Source: Oasisia sp. SBJ-2009
Taxonomy: Eukaryota; Annelida; Polychaeta; Sabellida; Siboglinidae
Length of the DNA: 64,000 bases
Assembly: GCA_964017155.1 (NCBI GenBank)
Contig: OZ024862.1
Span: 46,323,374 to 46,387,373 of the forward strand
Reading direction: 5' to 3'
Shown here piece by piece: positions 24,726 through 37,565 of this stretch. The notes beneath the pieces were generated by a model. It saw only the letters and a list, made by a program, of their open reading frames with translations. It did not search any database and was not told where the DNA came from. A program made the translations under genes and the position numbers. The stretch's first letter is position 1; every line of letters starts with the position of its first letter.

Positions 24726-26478
24726 CTAAAACCATAAAACAGCACATGTTAAAAGCACAACCTTGCAGGGTATGAAATTGGTGGCCTGGAACCAACAACT
24801 TCTGGTTTTCTTTTACAAAAGTGTACTGATCTGCAAGATATCATGATATAAAACTGGTGGGCTAGTCTATGCAGTGAGAAACGATTACAGATACAAAAAT
24901 ATAGATCAAATTTTAATGAACAGACACAAAATGCTGTAAAACTATATAAAAATGTAATAAATAAAGTATGCTATTAATTAATATGTTAGATAAGTAGTGT
25001 ATTAATAATATTAATTAATATGTTAGATAAGTAGTGTATTAATAATACATATTATGATGCAATATTAATTCAATTTCAATGTTTAATAGTCATAATGCGT
25101 AGTAGTCATATAAACCTTGAAATAATGGCTTTAAGCATGTTAGATGCAACCATTGCAGATCAGTAAACAAAAGTTACAGTAAAACTTTAATTAGGTTACT
25201 GTTGAGTCACCAGTCTTGACATGTGATACAAACATGTGTTGTACAGCCAAATATGTATAAAGAAATATTTTGCATATGTTATTTTTATTATAAAGTTATC
25301 TCTCTGTTAACATGTGGAACAAAAACATGTCTAGGACCACAAACTTTACATTCCAAGTAATTGGTCCCACACTCCACCAGGGTTTAGCCACAATGTTATA
25401 CAACAGCACTTGGTATAATGATTGTGAAGATGCATATGAGGAGTTTTGAGGACCATCTCACAGATCGTCACATCAGCATGTATTGTAATTACCAGGCTAA
25501 GTAAATACATATCAAGCTGTATGTTAAGTAGGGCAAGTGTTTGAGGGAGATGTTAAAAGTGTAGACAAGCAAACACTTGCTGAGTCCAATACACTTTAAC
25601 GTTTCACTCTCTGACATCTGATATGGGGATGTCATTCTGGTTTACAGCGAACAAGTCAGGCAGGACATTATAATGCTGAATGTTAGTCAAGTAAAATTTC
25701 TAAAGAAGTGTTCATAAGAAACTGTTAGATTTACAGTGACAAGTGCAGTTTTCTGACAAGTTATCTGATCAGTTGAACATTCCCCACATTGATATGGTGA
25801 AAATAAATACAATGACAGTGTTTGCAGTTTATTATGCGTATAATAATCCAGTGATAATTGTTACATCAGCTCACTAGTATGTCTTCCAAACAAACTGCTG
25901 GTTGTATGTGACAAAGAGGCAAGCTAAGCCCTACAGTAACAAACATGTGTTGTTCCCGCAGGCTGTCAGTGTTTAGTGGTGGACAACATGTCTTGTGGTG
26001 AAAAAACAGTTAGCTTTATCAGCTGACAGACTCCAATAAATATTATATCAACCACATCTGTATACGAACGTGACAAACAAATGGAAGGATAATTTAAGTC
26101 CTACACGTAAACGACAATCTAATGTTCCCGTGCCGTGCTCCCGATAACCTTCCCCATTCAAACCCAGCGGATATACTTGGACTCGGAGATGGGCGAAGGG
26201 AGATAAATCTATTTTGAAGAACCAATCAATATCAGTGGTAACAGTTTAAAGTGCACACCACCACGACACCTATATTTACTTACACCAACTGTCAACTGCG
26301 TTTGTTTGACACTGAGTGAATCATGCTGCAACCTTAATCCCCTGCATGCAGATTTATGCAAATTACAGGAGAAAGGGTAATGAAGTAACTAGTGTAATCA
26401 GTAGTTTAAACGCACTGCCTTTGAAGTGGAGTAGTCGTATGTTTTGTGTTGTAGGCAACTAATCTTGTATTTGTCGCT

Positions 26479-26548
26479 CAGGGGGAGGGGGAGGGGGAGA
26501 GGGAGGGGGGGAGGGGGGAGGGGGGGGGGGAGGGGGGATGGGGGACAG
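26479..26548 (+). repeat. G-run tract with quadruplex potential
   Basis: Repeated G4-7 runs separated by single A or GA on the plus strand. HNF4 is transcribed from the other strand, so the G-rich strand is the template strand. Confidence 0.9.
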
Positions 26549-27749
26549 AGGGAAAACCAGGAAGGATCCAAGGATAGAACAAGACTAGATTGGTTTCAAG
26601 GAACTAGGAATACTATAAGATTACCCAAGACCTGTCAAATCTGTTTCACTTCACATATCACATGTGTACACAAACTACACATTTCTTTTACAGTAATATG
26701 GCTATAATATTTTTATTAGCCAGTTTTAACAGATATTGCTTATGATACTGATCAAGCATACATTTTCTTGTATTTGTCATATAAAGTTGGAGGACAAATG
26801 CATAGCATTTGTTCAACCACAAAATTGTGGCTTATGTCATTATTATTCTAACTTCACTTAGGAAAGGTTAGCTCAATTTGACCTTCATTGTGTTATATTC
26901 TTTATATTAATTTAATCACAATGCCAGAAGTATTTTATAAAAATATAATTTAATTGAAATTTGGAATCTTTCATCAACCTTCATCTTCACGTACGTTTCT
27001 AGCTGCCATCAATGTTAATGCATATTAAATAATTTCATACAGATTTATATGTCTTGTGACCTGTTTGCAATGGTGAAGATGTAAAGAAGATGTTTCAATT
27101 TCAGAAGAAAATTAATCTTAAAGTGGAGGAACAATATTTTAACAGAGGTCTGGAAAAGCCAACAGACTGGGCAGAGACGGAGTAAAATTGGCTGAAGACT
27201 AAAAGTAAAAGTAAAAGAGATGATGAAGAAAAGTCATAACGACAATGGATGCGAATTTATGGCTGCAAACTAATCAAAGAGAAGATATTGTCCAAGGTTT
27301 ATTCTAGATTAAAGTACAGGCCAACTCCCTTTTTTGTTTTCAAACGCACTAAGCACACGTGCCATGTAACCTTTCACACCGGAAACCTTCTCACAAAAAA
27401 ATAAGTGTTGGACTTTTGACAAGCCAAGGCTACCTTATCAATGTGCCACCTGGGGTTTATGTGTTTGATGACAATCTTGTGATGTCTTCTTAGGGGTCAC
27501 CATTACTGTCTTAGAGCGGGAAATATCCCCTTTCCATTGCTCCTGTTTTCCTGCTTACTGGATGAGATCTACTGCTTTTTTTTATTAAAACAAACTAATG
27601 TGCACAGTATTATTGAACATTGTTAAAAAAAATCTTTGGTCTAACATTTTTTAGTGCTTGCTTTCATTTAATTAATACAACATGACTGTGGTTGGTCCCC
27701 TCACTTTTGCTGTTAAACGAATGTTTAGAATTATTTAGTATATATTGTG

Positions 27750-27752
<3 letters not shown>

Positions 27753-27833
<81 letters not shown>
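27753..27833. repeat. (TA)n microsatellite
   Basis: About 80 bases of TA with one G interruption, in HNF4 intron 2. Confidence 0.95.
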
Positions 27834-27835
<2 letters not shown>

Positions 27836-28224
27836 ATTGGTTGGATTAATACAAACTTACATCTGCCCTGTTATCTACAGCTAACTAGCCATGATTCCGA
27901 GTCACTAATTCCTCAACCACAATAGGAGTCCTGTCACACATAAAATAACTCATAGTTTTATATGACAAAGAGGCTGTTTTTGCATCAACATTGTAACAGG
28001 TCTTAGTGGGTCCTATGCAGATCTTAGTTTCCACAAAATGAAGTTTAAAATGTGACACAAAACTTTAGTTAAGGCATTGGTAAACACTTTTTATTTATCC
28101 ACCATGCTTACTGAAATTTAAAAACACGTTTATATCTTACAAAAGGATTTTACAAAGGTGTTTAAAACATTCCGTCCATCAAATGGCAATGAAAATGGCC
28201 ATTTTTGACCAAAAAAACACCAGA

Positions 28225-28292
28225 TTATATATATATATAATTATATATATATATATATATACAGTATATAATATATATATATAATATATATG

Positions 28293-28346
<54 letters not shown>
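28225..28346. repeat. Interrupted (TA)n array
   Basis: About 120 bases of TA dinucleotides with several phase breaks (ATAATTATA, ACAGTATATAATA), able to form cruciforms. Confidence 0.93.
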
Positions 28347-28350
<4 letters not shown>

Positions 28351-29131
28351 TACATTATATACAGTCTGTATATATCAGGATACAGGTCTGGCTAAATATA
28401 CTCTAACTTTAAATATACATTGTCTATACATAGACACATGACTTATAAAAAAAAAATTGGGGATAATATAATTAGTTTTGAAACTTAACCGTCCGAAGTA
28501 AAACCCCGGATGGCGAGTGGACAAGGGCTGAACTGAGGCCTGGGGTGAGGACAGGGGATGATGGAAGGCTGGACCAGGGACGGGATGTTGAACAGGGACT
28601 GAGAACAATGCGACTGGGAATAGACATGTTTACTCACACGGCTGTGATAAGGAGGCTGGGAGGTGTCAGTGGCCGGTGATAACAATCACTGCTCATTCAC
28701 AGGCACAGCGGGTGTTTATGGCAAGTGATGCATGCTGGGAAACGATGCTGTCACATTGTCACAATCACTCTAGATCGGCAACTGACTGTGTTCCCATCCA
28801 TTTGTGTTACTCTTTATACATAATGTAATATATTTAGTGAATTGTTTACCTCCTAAGAAAGTGGTTTCTGTTTCCCCATGTATTTATATTCTAGGAGAAT
28901 TTGATGTAGTTTTACAAAGGTTTTCAGGGGAAAATGGGATAAATAACTGACTTCTGTTCATACCAAAATGCAACAAATCCAGTTTGGGTTATGTCCACAA
29001 GGCATTTGTTTTAAAATTGTGATATTTCAAGAGCCATTATTGCAGTATTACTATTGCATATATTGATATTATTTGCATTACTGCAGGACATTTGCAGAGA
29101 GACAAAGAAGAAGAGAACTCAGCCTACGTAC

Positions 29132-29440
29132 CTTCCTTTCGCATGCCCGCCCGGAAGCACTTCTTCAGTCGACAATACCGACACTGGTTGCGCTTGTCTT
29201 TGTCGACGACGCAGTTCCGACTGAAGCGACACGAGTAGACGTGGTTCTTGCGCACGCTACGACGAAAGAACCCCTTGCAGCCATCGCAGCTGGCTGCCCC
29301 GTAGTGCTTGCCAGTCGCCCTGTCCCCACAGATGGCGCAATACTGGCTGATCCCCTGGGGCGTCAATGGGGCGGCCGGGATCGTCGTTGTCCCGATCCCC
29401 GACACTGTCTGCCCGCCAGGAAGGCTCATGTCTGACGTAT
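29132..29440 (-). CDS. HNF4: HNF4 exon 2: DNA-binding domain
   Basis: Encodes [10 protein letters not shown]..., a Thr/Pro/Gly linker, then the complete two-zinc-finger domain from [14 protein letters not shown] through [11 protein letters not shown] and [17 protein letters not shown] (about residues 64-132 of the exon-B isoform). The P-box CDGCKG, all zinc-ligand cysteines, and the near identity to HNF4 as opposed to RXR or COUP-TF identify the family. HNF4 binds DR1 elements as a homodimer in the nucleus and controls lipid, gut and digestive-gland gene expression (family knowledge). The acceptor TTCAG at 29441-29442 enters in phase 1. The donor G|GTACGT leaves in phase 1 and joins exon 3 as GCT (Ala), giving RKE-A-VQNERDR, exactly the HNF4 order. 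Confidence 0.97.
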
Positions 29441-29585
29441 CTGAAGGTGCAAACATTCCCAGAATGCATTTGTGTTGTGTGGGGCAATAACCATAAGTGC
29501 TATAGAATCATTACTGAGAACTGAAGTGTTTGTAAAATCGTCTGAGCTGTCTTGTTTCTGTGGTTCTGTTTTGTTTTGTTCTTAC

Positions 29586-29619
29586 CTTCTCCATATAACT
29601 CTGCGGTCATCACCAGCAT
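29586..29619 (-). CDS. HNF4: HNF4 candidate alternative first exon C (promoter-proximal, short)
   Basis: Reads MLVMTAELYGE plus one base, then the donor G|GTAAGA in phase 1, only 145 bases upstream of the DNA-binding exon acceptor. The ATG has a favourable GCC context. The frame stays open upstream to another Met at 29694 (MWGGHSVFRERF...), so the N-terminus could be 11 or 36 residues before the shared Asp. A short N-terminus lacking an AF-1 resembles the vertebrate HNF4A P2 isoforms, which also splice to a phase-matched exon beginning DTSP (family knowledge). The 145-base intron is short but possible. Confidence is moderate because the exon is small. Confidence 0.45.
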
Positions 29620-32600
29620 GGCGCGGGCATCTAGTAAAGACAGAACGAGGTTGTCGGCAAACCTTTCACGAAACACGCTATGTCCTCCCCACATTCATAA
29701 CTAAATCATTCCAACTACCTCTCTCGTTGATCACATGAATTAGTACATTTCCACTCATTTATCTACGACTGGTTAGCACTGGTGATAAATTTAATGACGT
29801 ACTTATAATAAAAATATTATACATAATCATGCACAGACAAAATCAATATAGTGGTACATTCTTCAAGTATTACCACAAAAGATGTTTAGTGCAAGTTTCC
29901 CAGTTTAAATCAGCAACATAATAGCATCACACATCTACAGAACTGATATAATTTATACCATTTAAAGATGCATGGTCAGGTAAGCATGAACAATGTCAAC
30001 ATTGACATTAGTTTACGACAGTAACGTGTTTGTTGGGTTTAGTTACATAGAGTTTAGTTACACAACATTTACGATTTGTTCAAAACCCCTGGCCATAGAT
30101 ATGAACTCATAAAATTCAAATATTAATTACAGAAGCGAGAAGTTCAAGAATAAGTCACTCTCTGATGTCAGCTAAGAAAAACGAAATATTTCATGACATA
30201 ATCCTCAACACTAATCTTTCAAGTTTTGTATACAGCATGTACAGTGGTTTTTGGTTTTAATACTATAGTGTTATTTCTAGTCGATTCTAGTTTGTTGAAT
30301 TATGCACTATATCCACTACAGTAACGTTCACATGAGAAGCTCAAAGAAAACAGTTTATTTTAATAAAATATAAATGGCTCCTTTTTGTAACTATTATAAC
30401 AGGTACACTTTTCCTGCCCCAAATCGCTGAACAACGAACTCAGTCGTCTGTTAGGGACACAGGCAGGTAAGAGCCAGGTGTGGTTTTGCTGATTAAATCA
30501 TTAACCGTAACTTACGTGAACTGTGCAGTGAAATTTAACACAATGTACCTAAAGCACCCGCCCTTACTGTATTGCATTTCCTGTAGTCATCTCAGCTTCG
30601 TGCAAATGAGAGCGTTTCTTTTACACAGAAAACCGCAATGCCCCATTAAAACTATAGCGATGGTACAAAAAATACATATTTGTTTTAATGGTTTTAGGGC
30701 AGAAACCTTGATTATAAATATCCAACCTGGACTGAGTATCTAGATATCAATAAATTATAATAGTTGACATATTTATTAATTATTCACAGATTAACATGAC
30801 CATGTACAATTATATTTATCCAACACCATTATGCTAAAATATTTAAACTTCTTATAACCATCAAACTTATTTTATCTTAGCTTGCACCAATACAGTATCT
30901 TAATTTATTGTTTCTTTAATTAGTATAACTTGCTTGATTTATACACATGACAAACTTCTAGAAATCAAAACAAAACCATAAATGCCTTATTTCAACAGAA
31001 CATTCATGTTATCCTCCTAACCCATATACACTTTTATTGCCCAAGGGAAGTCCCTACCAACATTCTAGAATTACAACAAGGGACGCTCCCACTGGTTAAA
31101 CTTGTTTCCAAATGTGGAGTTTCCTGTAAATTAAAACTCCACACACAACGGGGGTTCGTCAAGGCACACACCGACAAGTCAACATGGAATGTTTGCCCAA
31201 ACCAACATGAGTGACTCTGGTGACATATTTGCCCTGAGCATATAGCCTTGGCAGGGGCAGCTGTATTTAAAGGACCCTCAAGAATCCAGTGCCGGAATAT
31301 AATATATGGAACCGTTCCAAGTGCCTCGGTGCATTATTATGAATAACCACACATTCCGGCACCTGGAGACAAAAGGACAGTAAGTATTGTGAGTAAGTGA
31401 CCTGCAAAAGTGGCCTCTTTTTACAATAATTTAACAGCTGAGCTGGCATAAATTGTTGTAAAAACAGAATAGGAAAAGTAAAATGTACACCTAAAATATG
31501 AAAGTAAACCATAGTGCAAAGGATGCTGATAAAATTAGATTCATACAACCACTGGCAGACAGAGAAACCATCAAGTATCATATATAAATGATACATTAAT
31601 TGGTATCAATCTCAAAACTTAGACAATTTCATTCACACCTTTCTTGTCTACAACTTTTGGATAATATACCAAACGCGGTTAGTTCAATCTATCTGGATGA
31701 AAATAAAAGATCCCAAGTGTGTCATCAACCACACACACCTCATCCTCTTCATCTCTACCTCAGTGGCACATCATGTGCAATACAGAACGAAAACGAAATA
31801 CATTTTATCAACATAGTTAAAATATACTCCTGGGCCACTGAATTGAGGACTGGATCACTAAGATAATGAGTTACAGATCAATAAACAGTACACATTGTTG
31901 CATTTAAGGACTGAGAACAGTATTTCCCTGACACAGTAACGAAAGTGTCCTATCTTGTGTTGACAGTTTTTAGTACACAAGATAATTATTAAGGAGCAAA
32001 TCTAGTGTTAAAGAGAATTTATCTGAATGTTAATAAAACAGTTGCTTTGTCTCTTCTTTCTCTTCTTACAGCCAACATTAGTGTATTGATGGTTATGATG
32101 ATGTTATAGTTTGAAGACTTCTTGAAAGTGTCAGTGGGGTAGTATGTAGAAGGGGGGTAGGACAGGGCATGGTGACGACAGAGCTCCTTGGTGACAGAGC
32201 TCCTTGTGACAGCTGGTGACAGCCTGTGTGAGTGAGTTGTCACTGCCCAGAAACTTTATCTTGACCACATGACACTGAGCCCTGCGTCCATTACTGGGTC
32301 TTGCAGCACAGCACCTCTCTGCAGGAGCCAGTGACCACTGCATTCCTCATGTCCTGCCTTAAACTGACCACATGGCTTCTTCAGGGGATGTCCCATGGCC
32401 CAGTGATTACAGCTCCCTGGAGACTAATGTGTCCCAGATCCCATAATCTAGGCAGCCCAGTGGGCACACCATCCCTAATGTGGCCAACTCCCTAAATGTC
32501 CTGCGTGTTTAGGTAGAAGCAAGTAATGGGGTTTTTACGCTGCCTTCTCCAGGGTGTTCAAACCCATTTAGCCCAACTCCCCCAAACCTGGATCCACCAA

Positions 32601-35600
32601 AACAATGTTGGCGTTTGTTCTGCAGAAGCAATGTAGAGACACCAGTAATGTCTGGCAGGAATGTGTGTGTTTATATAACAGCAACTATGGCCATCAAATC
32701 TCATGGCAAAACATGTGCTGATCACCTCAGGCGACTGTCTTTAATTGATTAGTTTAATATACCACAATGACACATGTTCTTGGACGCCATAGCTACTATG
32801 TACTGTATGTGTTCAAACCAAATAGGTGTTCAAAAATATACAATCCATATAATACCTTTTGTAAATTTTTAGGGTGTGTGAAAACATACATGGATGGAAA
32901 TATTGAGTGATTATGGTGCAAATCATTATTCAATCATTGAACACAAAAATGTACTGCATCTGAAAACAGCCTACTGATAATTAATGTTAAAAGGAGCAAT
33001 GATGAAACTAAAGTTACTAAATTTTATTAAGACACTTTAGTACAGAAAATCATTGTGTTGTATACAAAATAACGGAAAGTGGCTTGACGATCAAAACAAC
33101 CCCAAGCGTATTTAAGTCACATTCATTAGACCATGAGTCCAACCAAGACTGCTGTGTCACCGTGCCCCATGCTGAAGATTATCATAAAAAATACCCCATG
33201 GCAAGAACACTCATTAGTTTGTGCCTGTTTACTCAAACTACCTAATCTTCAACACCAAGTGACACCAAAATAAATACACCTACTAGGTAAGTTTCAATTT
33301 AGCCAATTTTCAGAGACATGAATTTTATTTTTTCGCTTTTCACTAAAATTATGTTTGTGCAATAGTTATGAAAGGGCTGTGTTTTGTGGCTGTTTTTGAT
33401 TTCTATAACTGGCGATACACAGAACTGTGAATTGAATAAACAACGTTTCAATGGGCCATTGACACAGCTTCTAATGTAAGCTACTTATGTCTGAAGAAGA
33501 TACCCAGGGAGGCATTCTTGCCTACAGTGGTGGAATTAAGTACAGATAACCAATCGCTGATCCCTCAGCATCAGTGTCTGGCCAGCACACAATTAATCCA
33601 CCTGATTGTTAATCAGATAAACAGCATAATTTGCTGTGAGACAACAATACCCTAGATAACTACACCGCACGCTAAATGAACTGTTCATTTCTGCATGCAC
33701 TTTTTGACAAATCCAGCACGTGCCTTCGGTTCAATGCTACCCCAGACAATAGATAAACGTCGCTTAACAACTGATCAGCCGTGAACAATCTCCACGCATC
33801 ATTATTATTTCGGGTCACAAAAAGTTTCCGGGCAAACAAACAACCCCTAAGGAAACCCCTGAGGTGTCCTCAATAATTAGTTGTCTGCTCAGTGTAATAC
33901 ATTCATAAATCACAGGAGAAAAACTAACGAATGCATGACAGCTGAACGCAGGAGTAAGTACACGTGTCATTGGAGTTAGCCACATTTCAACAGGAGCCAA
34001 AGATTAGATAAAGTGAAAAGTCGACTGCCTGCGTACTACAGTACAGATGTACTGTTGTCGTTGTTTCAGCCTGCTGTAAAAACGTTGCATTTCTCTATCT
34101 GTGCAGTATGGTCGTATTCTACCAAGAGTGCACCTAGTTTGTACTACAATCTTGGTGCATCCTTATTTCAATTGTTCATGTGCTGTATTGTTAAACAGCA
34201 CACACCCAGACACTGAAGATAGTGGAACCACAAAGATAGTATGACACAGGGCCTACAGAAACGAGCCATCTTGAATCTTGAAGTATCAAAAAATTCTCAG
34301 GAAGATGCATTTAGTTCAGGATTATAAAGTTTTGTCAACAAGTAACAACGTAGCATATATGTTACTCCTTTTAAATTAATTATTTATATGATAAGACTAT
34401 AGAAAACTGGTAACCTTATTTGTTCTGAAAACCAAACATAATTTTGAATATCTGATAGAGTGCACACTATTTCAGAAGTATCATTGCAAGGCTGAATTAG
34501 ACTGTATTACTATTATCTACAAGCACAAATAGAAGTGACTGTGATATTATAACAGCCACAATAACAACTAATAATGTTGATGGGGGGTATATATTATTTT
34601 CTTATTTAACCCTCTTGAAGAATTCTTTTTATCAGCTTAACATTTCAAGTAACAAAATACAATTAAAATAAGAAACAGCAGATACATGTTAGTTATGTAT
34701 GCCCATAAATTAAACAAAGGGGGACTTCACAATGTCCATATCTTGTAGAAAAAGTTCTGTTTGGCACCAAGAAGTCATATGGTTACTACTGGTTTTCCTT
34801 TGACCCAATCGTCTGTTTTCACCTAACGAAGCCAGTCAAATCCGGTTTTAAACGGTGATGGCCAAGCTGTTGGAAGCAATGAGAGAAATGAATTTGTTTA
34901 CACATTCTGTGGTCTTTCACGGCAACACTGACCAAGACCCAAAGAGTTCCTTGAAGCAAACAGCCATTTTAAATAAATATTATGAACACATGAAAAGTCA
35001 TTGTTTCCTTGTCCATAGGTCATCAGGTTCTTTCACTTTCTATGTGAGTTTATTAATTTTTTTTTAACTCAAAATATGTTAATCTCATGGATTCTGTGAT
35101 ATTATGATTTATATTTATGACTCTAGTGAAGACTTATTTTCCTGTACTGAGTTCAGCACACTGCTAGGAAGTTTTTGCAATAACATCAGTCCAAGGTCAA
35201 CAGAATACACAGATCAGTGGAGGAAACTGTAACCAATTATTTTGCAAACATTTGTCAGCATAGATTTAAATAATTTGGTAGAAATGTGTGGAATTTGCAG
35301 CTATATGTAAATTTCACTATTATGTAAAATGGGTAGTTAAAGGACAAAAAAAGTTAACTGTTTCGTGGCATACACCTAATAGAGTTAATATAAAGTAACA
35401 ATTTCCACATATACTCAATTTTTTAACGCCAGCGGTTTACCAGAAAAATATTTTTTAACACCCAGCCATCCAAATACTATGCGCTACCCCATCTTAGACG
35501 AAGAATGACGTCACGACGGTGATCGAGGCGCTCTCCGCGTAGATTCCCTGCATGGGGTTTGGCTGTTGTCATGAAATGGCTGCAACTCGGCAACGCGCGT

Positions 35601-37477
35601 AACATGCTGATGACGGTAAATATAAAGTTGTCTATTATTGTTATCGCTGAAATCATCCCATCAACTGATGATACATGTCTACTTCAAAGCATTTCTCCTC
35701 AAAATGGACCGAGCAAAGTGAACTGTACTTGGACTGGAGGGATTCCAAACAGTACGCCCGCAAATCACCAATGTGAATCCATTGCTTCAATACTACCGGT
35801 TGTTTCAACTATTATTGCAACCGTATGCCGAACAGTAAGGCATAATTACTAAAGTTTACCATAGATTTAACCACAGATTTAGATATACGTCTATAAGCAG
35901 CTGCTAGATGTCACGCCAACTGAATGAACTGTCGAAGACTCGAAGTTGTTGACCCTTAACAACGTCGCAGGAAGCTGACCGGCTTCAGCAGAGACATAGA
36001 ATGCCGCGCGCTGAATGGCCAAGCCAAGTTAACCCTTCACCTATGGCGGCGTCTAGACCATCGTGGATTTCGTTAGAATTTTAGACTTTAAAGTCACATT
36101 CTGAATAAACCGCTGACATTAAAAAATGGAGTATATGTGGAAATTGTTACTTTGTATAAACTCTATTAGGTGTATGACGCGAAACCGTGGTCTTGTTTTG
36201 TCCTTTAAGTTCTGATATATGTACCACATGTTCTAATGATACACCATTTTTTTCTGGTATAAATCATTAAGTTGTATTATATGCAGTATGGTTCTATTTT
36301 TGAATGCATATTAATATGGACTGTTGCATAGTGTCTGAAATAAATAAAAACATTATTGACTTATTCACCTTTATAGTTCTTTATTTTATTCGACTAATAA
36401 AAATAAAATATTCAGCTGGAATGGAGTGACACTAAATGTTCTTTTTAATATAATCATTTATGGCAAATAAGTTTTATTTGCTGCAAACCTGATACATAAA
36501 CTGTATCGTCCATGCTGACCTGTGTCATCACTTGTGCAAATACCACTTCACTTTTTATCTACTAAGTCAACTACTTACTAGATTATCATGCATTAAAGCA
36601 ACTTGAAAATTGTTATTTCCAATTTGCTCTTACAATAAAAGTACTTTGCACAGAAAAATAATGCTACAGTAAAATATCAGGTGTGTCCTATGTATCTTTT
36701 GGTAGTACAATATAAACACATTGTTACTTTGTTCTTATATTTACAATGTTTCTATTTTATGTAAAACATTATATTTAGGTTTAATGTAAGTATCCGGTAA
36801 TGTATTATTTTTTTTTTATAAAGTTTGCACTGTTATACATTAAGTAATACTGCCCTGTTTATTGCTCCGAACTTTAATAATGCAATCATATGGCATAATT
36901 ATATGTAGCTATTCTAATACTATTTACTTCTTAAGATTGACATTAAAAATAAACATGTTTGCCTGTTAAAAATGTTTAACAAGACTGTGTTTCTATCAGA
37001 GCAATTGTGATCATATAAAATATTCAACAACATATTTTCAAGCCCCAATATTATCTGCTATAATTCAAACATCTTTCATCATAATTGCCTTTTTAGATTA
37101 CATATCAACTTACTCAAAACTATAAGTAGTATATTATTATGAGCTGTCATTAATGCCAATTATTAAACTAAAATAAAATGCAAGTCATGACACCCAAATG
37201 CCAATTTGACATTATGACCATCATATGCCAATTATGACACCAAGAAACAAATCATAATCACTAACTTTGGTTGGTGAAAATCACCCCAAAATACTACACA
37301 TAAAATCTGCATCATTTGTGTCTGACCCTTTGTATAAGCGACTCCTAGAACAAGCCAGCAAGTATTTTCATGGACGTTCATCTGTTTAACATATAAATGC
37401 GCCACAAAAAAACGCTACGACAAAACCAACAAATGGCGACAGGAGAGACGACTAGGAGTGTGGCGCTAAGGGTTTAC
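29620..37477. other. HNF4 5' intronic region between first exons C and B
   Basis: AT-rich, CpG-poor and without supported coding exons. It contains the TTAA element at 35341-36204. Segments of 60-110 open codons here (for example 30480-30743 and 31267-31596) have no recognisable protein character. Confidence 0.6.
35341..36204. mobile_element. 864-bp element with TTAA target duplication and 100-bp inverted repeats
   Basis: Starts AGGACAAAAAAAGTTAACTG; the reverse complement of the right end is AGGACAAAACAAGACCACGG. The inverted match then runs through CATACACCTAATAGAGTT, AGTAACAATTTCCACATATA and CAGCGGTTTA, about 100 bases in all. TTAA flanks both sides (35337-35340 and 36205-36208). The longest internal frame (35559-35852, plus strand) is not a transposase. 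Its interior is markedly more CpG-rich than the intron, including a TGACGTCA octamer near 35508. Confidence 0.87.
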
Positions 37478-37565
37478 CTGGGAGGAGATATTCAGCATGC
37501 ATCTCGGACAGATCGGGAACATCTAGGATTTTCATGCTGAAGGCGAGGTCGTCCTGTCCTAACAT
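37478..37565 (-). CDS. HNF4: HNF4 candidate alternative first exon B
   Basis: Codes 29 residues, MLGQDDLAFSMKILDVPDL followed by SEMHAEYLLP, then one base and the donor G|GTAAAC (phase 1). Joined to the next exon it reads [15 protein letters not shown] and gives a 558-residue receptor, close to the usual HNF4 size. The acidic/aromatic mix recalls the AF-1 of vertebrate HNF4 P1 isoforms (inference). An in-frame TAA lies 36 bases before the ATG, so translation starts here or at the internal Met 11. A possible internal acceptor (CACAG) just upstream would be out of phase with the other phase-1 donors, which argues for a true first exon. A GTAAGT donor near 37602 may end a non-coding leader exon. 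GC-rich flanks (37480-37740) fit a promoter region. Confidence 0.6.

Larger units (their letters stand above)
24726..29131. other. HNF4 intron 2
   Basis: 4.4 kb of AT-rich intron holding a G-rich tract (26479-26548), two (TA)n arrays and a small duplication near 24970-25050 (TTAATATGTTAGATAAGTAG twice). A Pro-rich minus-strand frame at 28485-28685 lacks convincing splice sites. No other exon was seen. Confidence 0.6.

Noticed and set aside
28485..28685. Pro/Ser-rich minus-strand frame as a further HNF4 exon
   Set aside because: Lies inside intron 2, would interrupt the conserved RKE-AVQNERDR junction, and lacks clean acceptor and donor.
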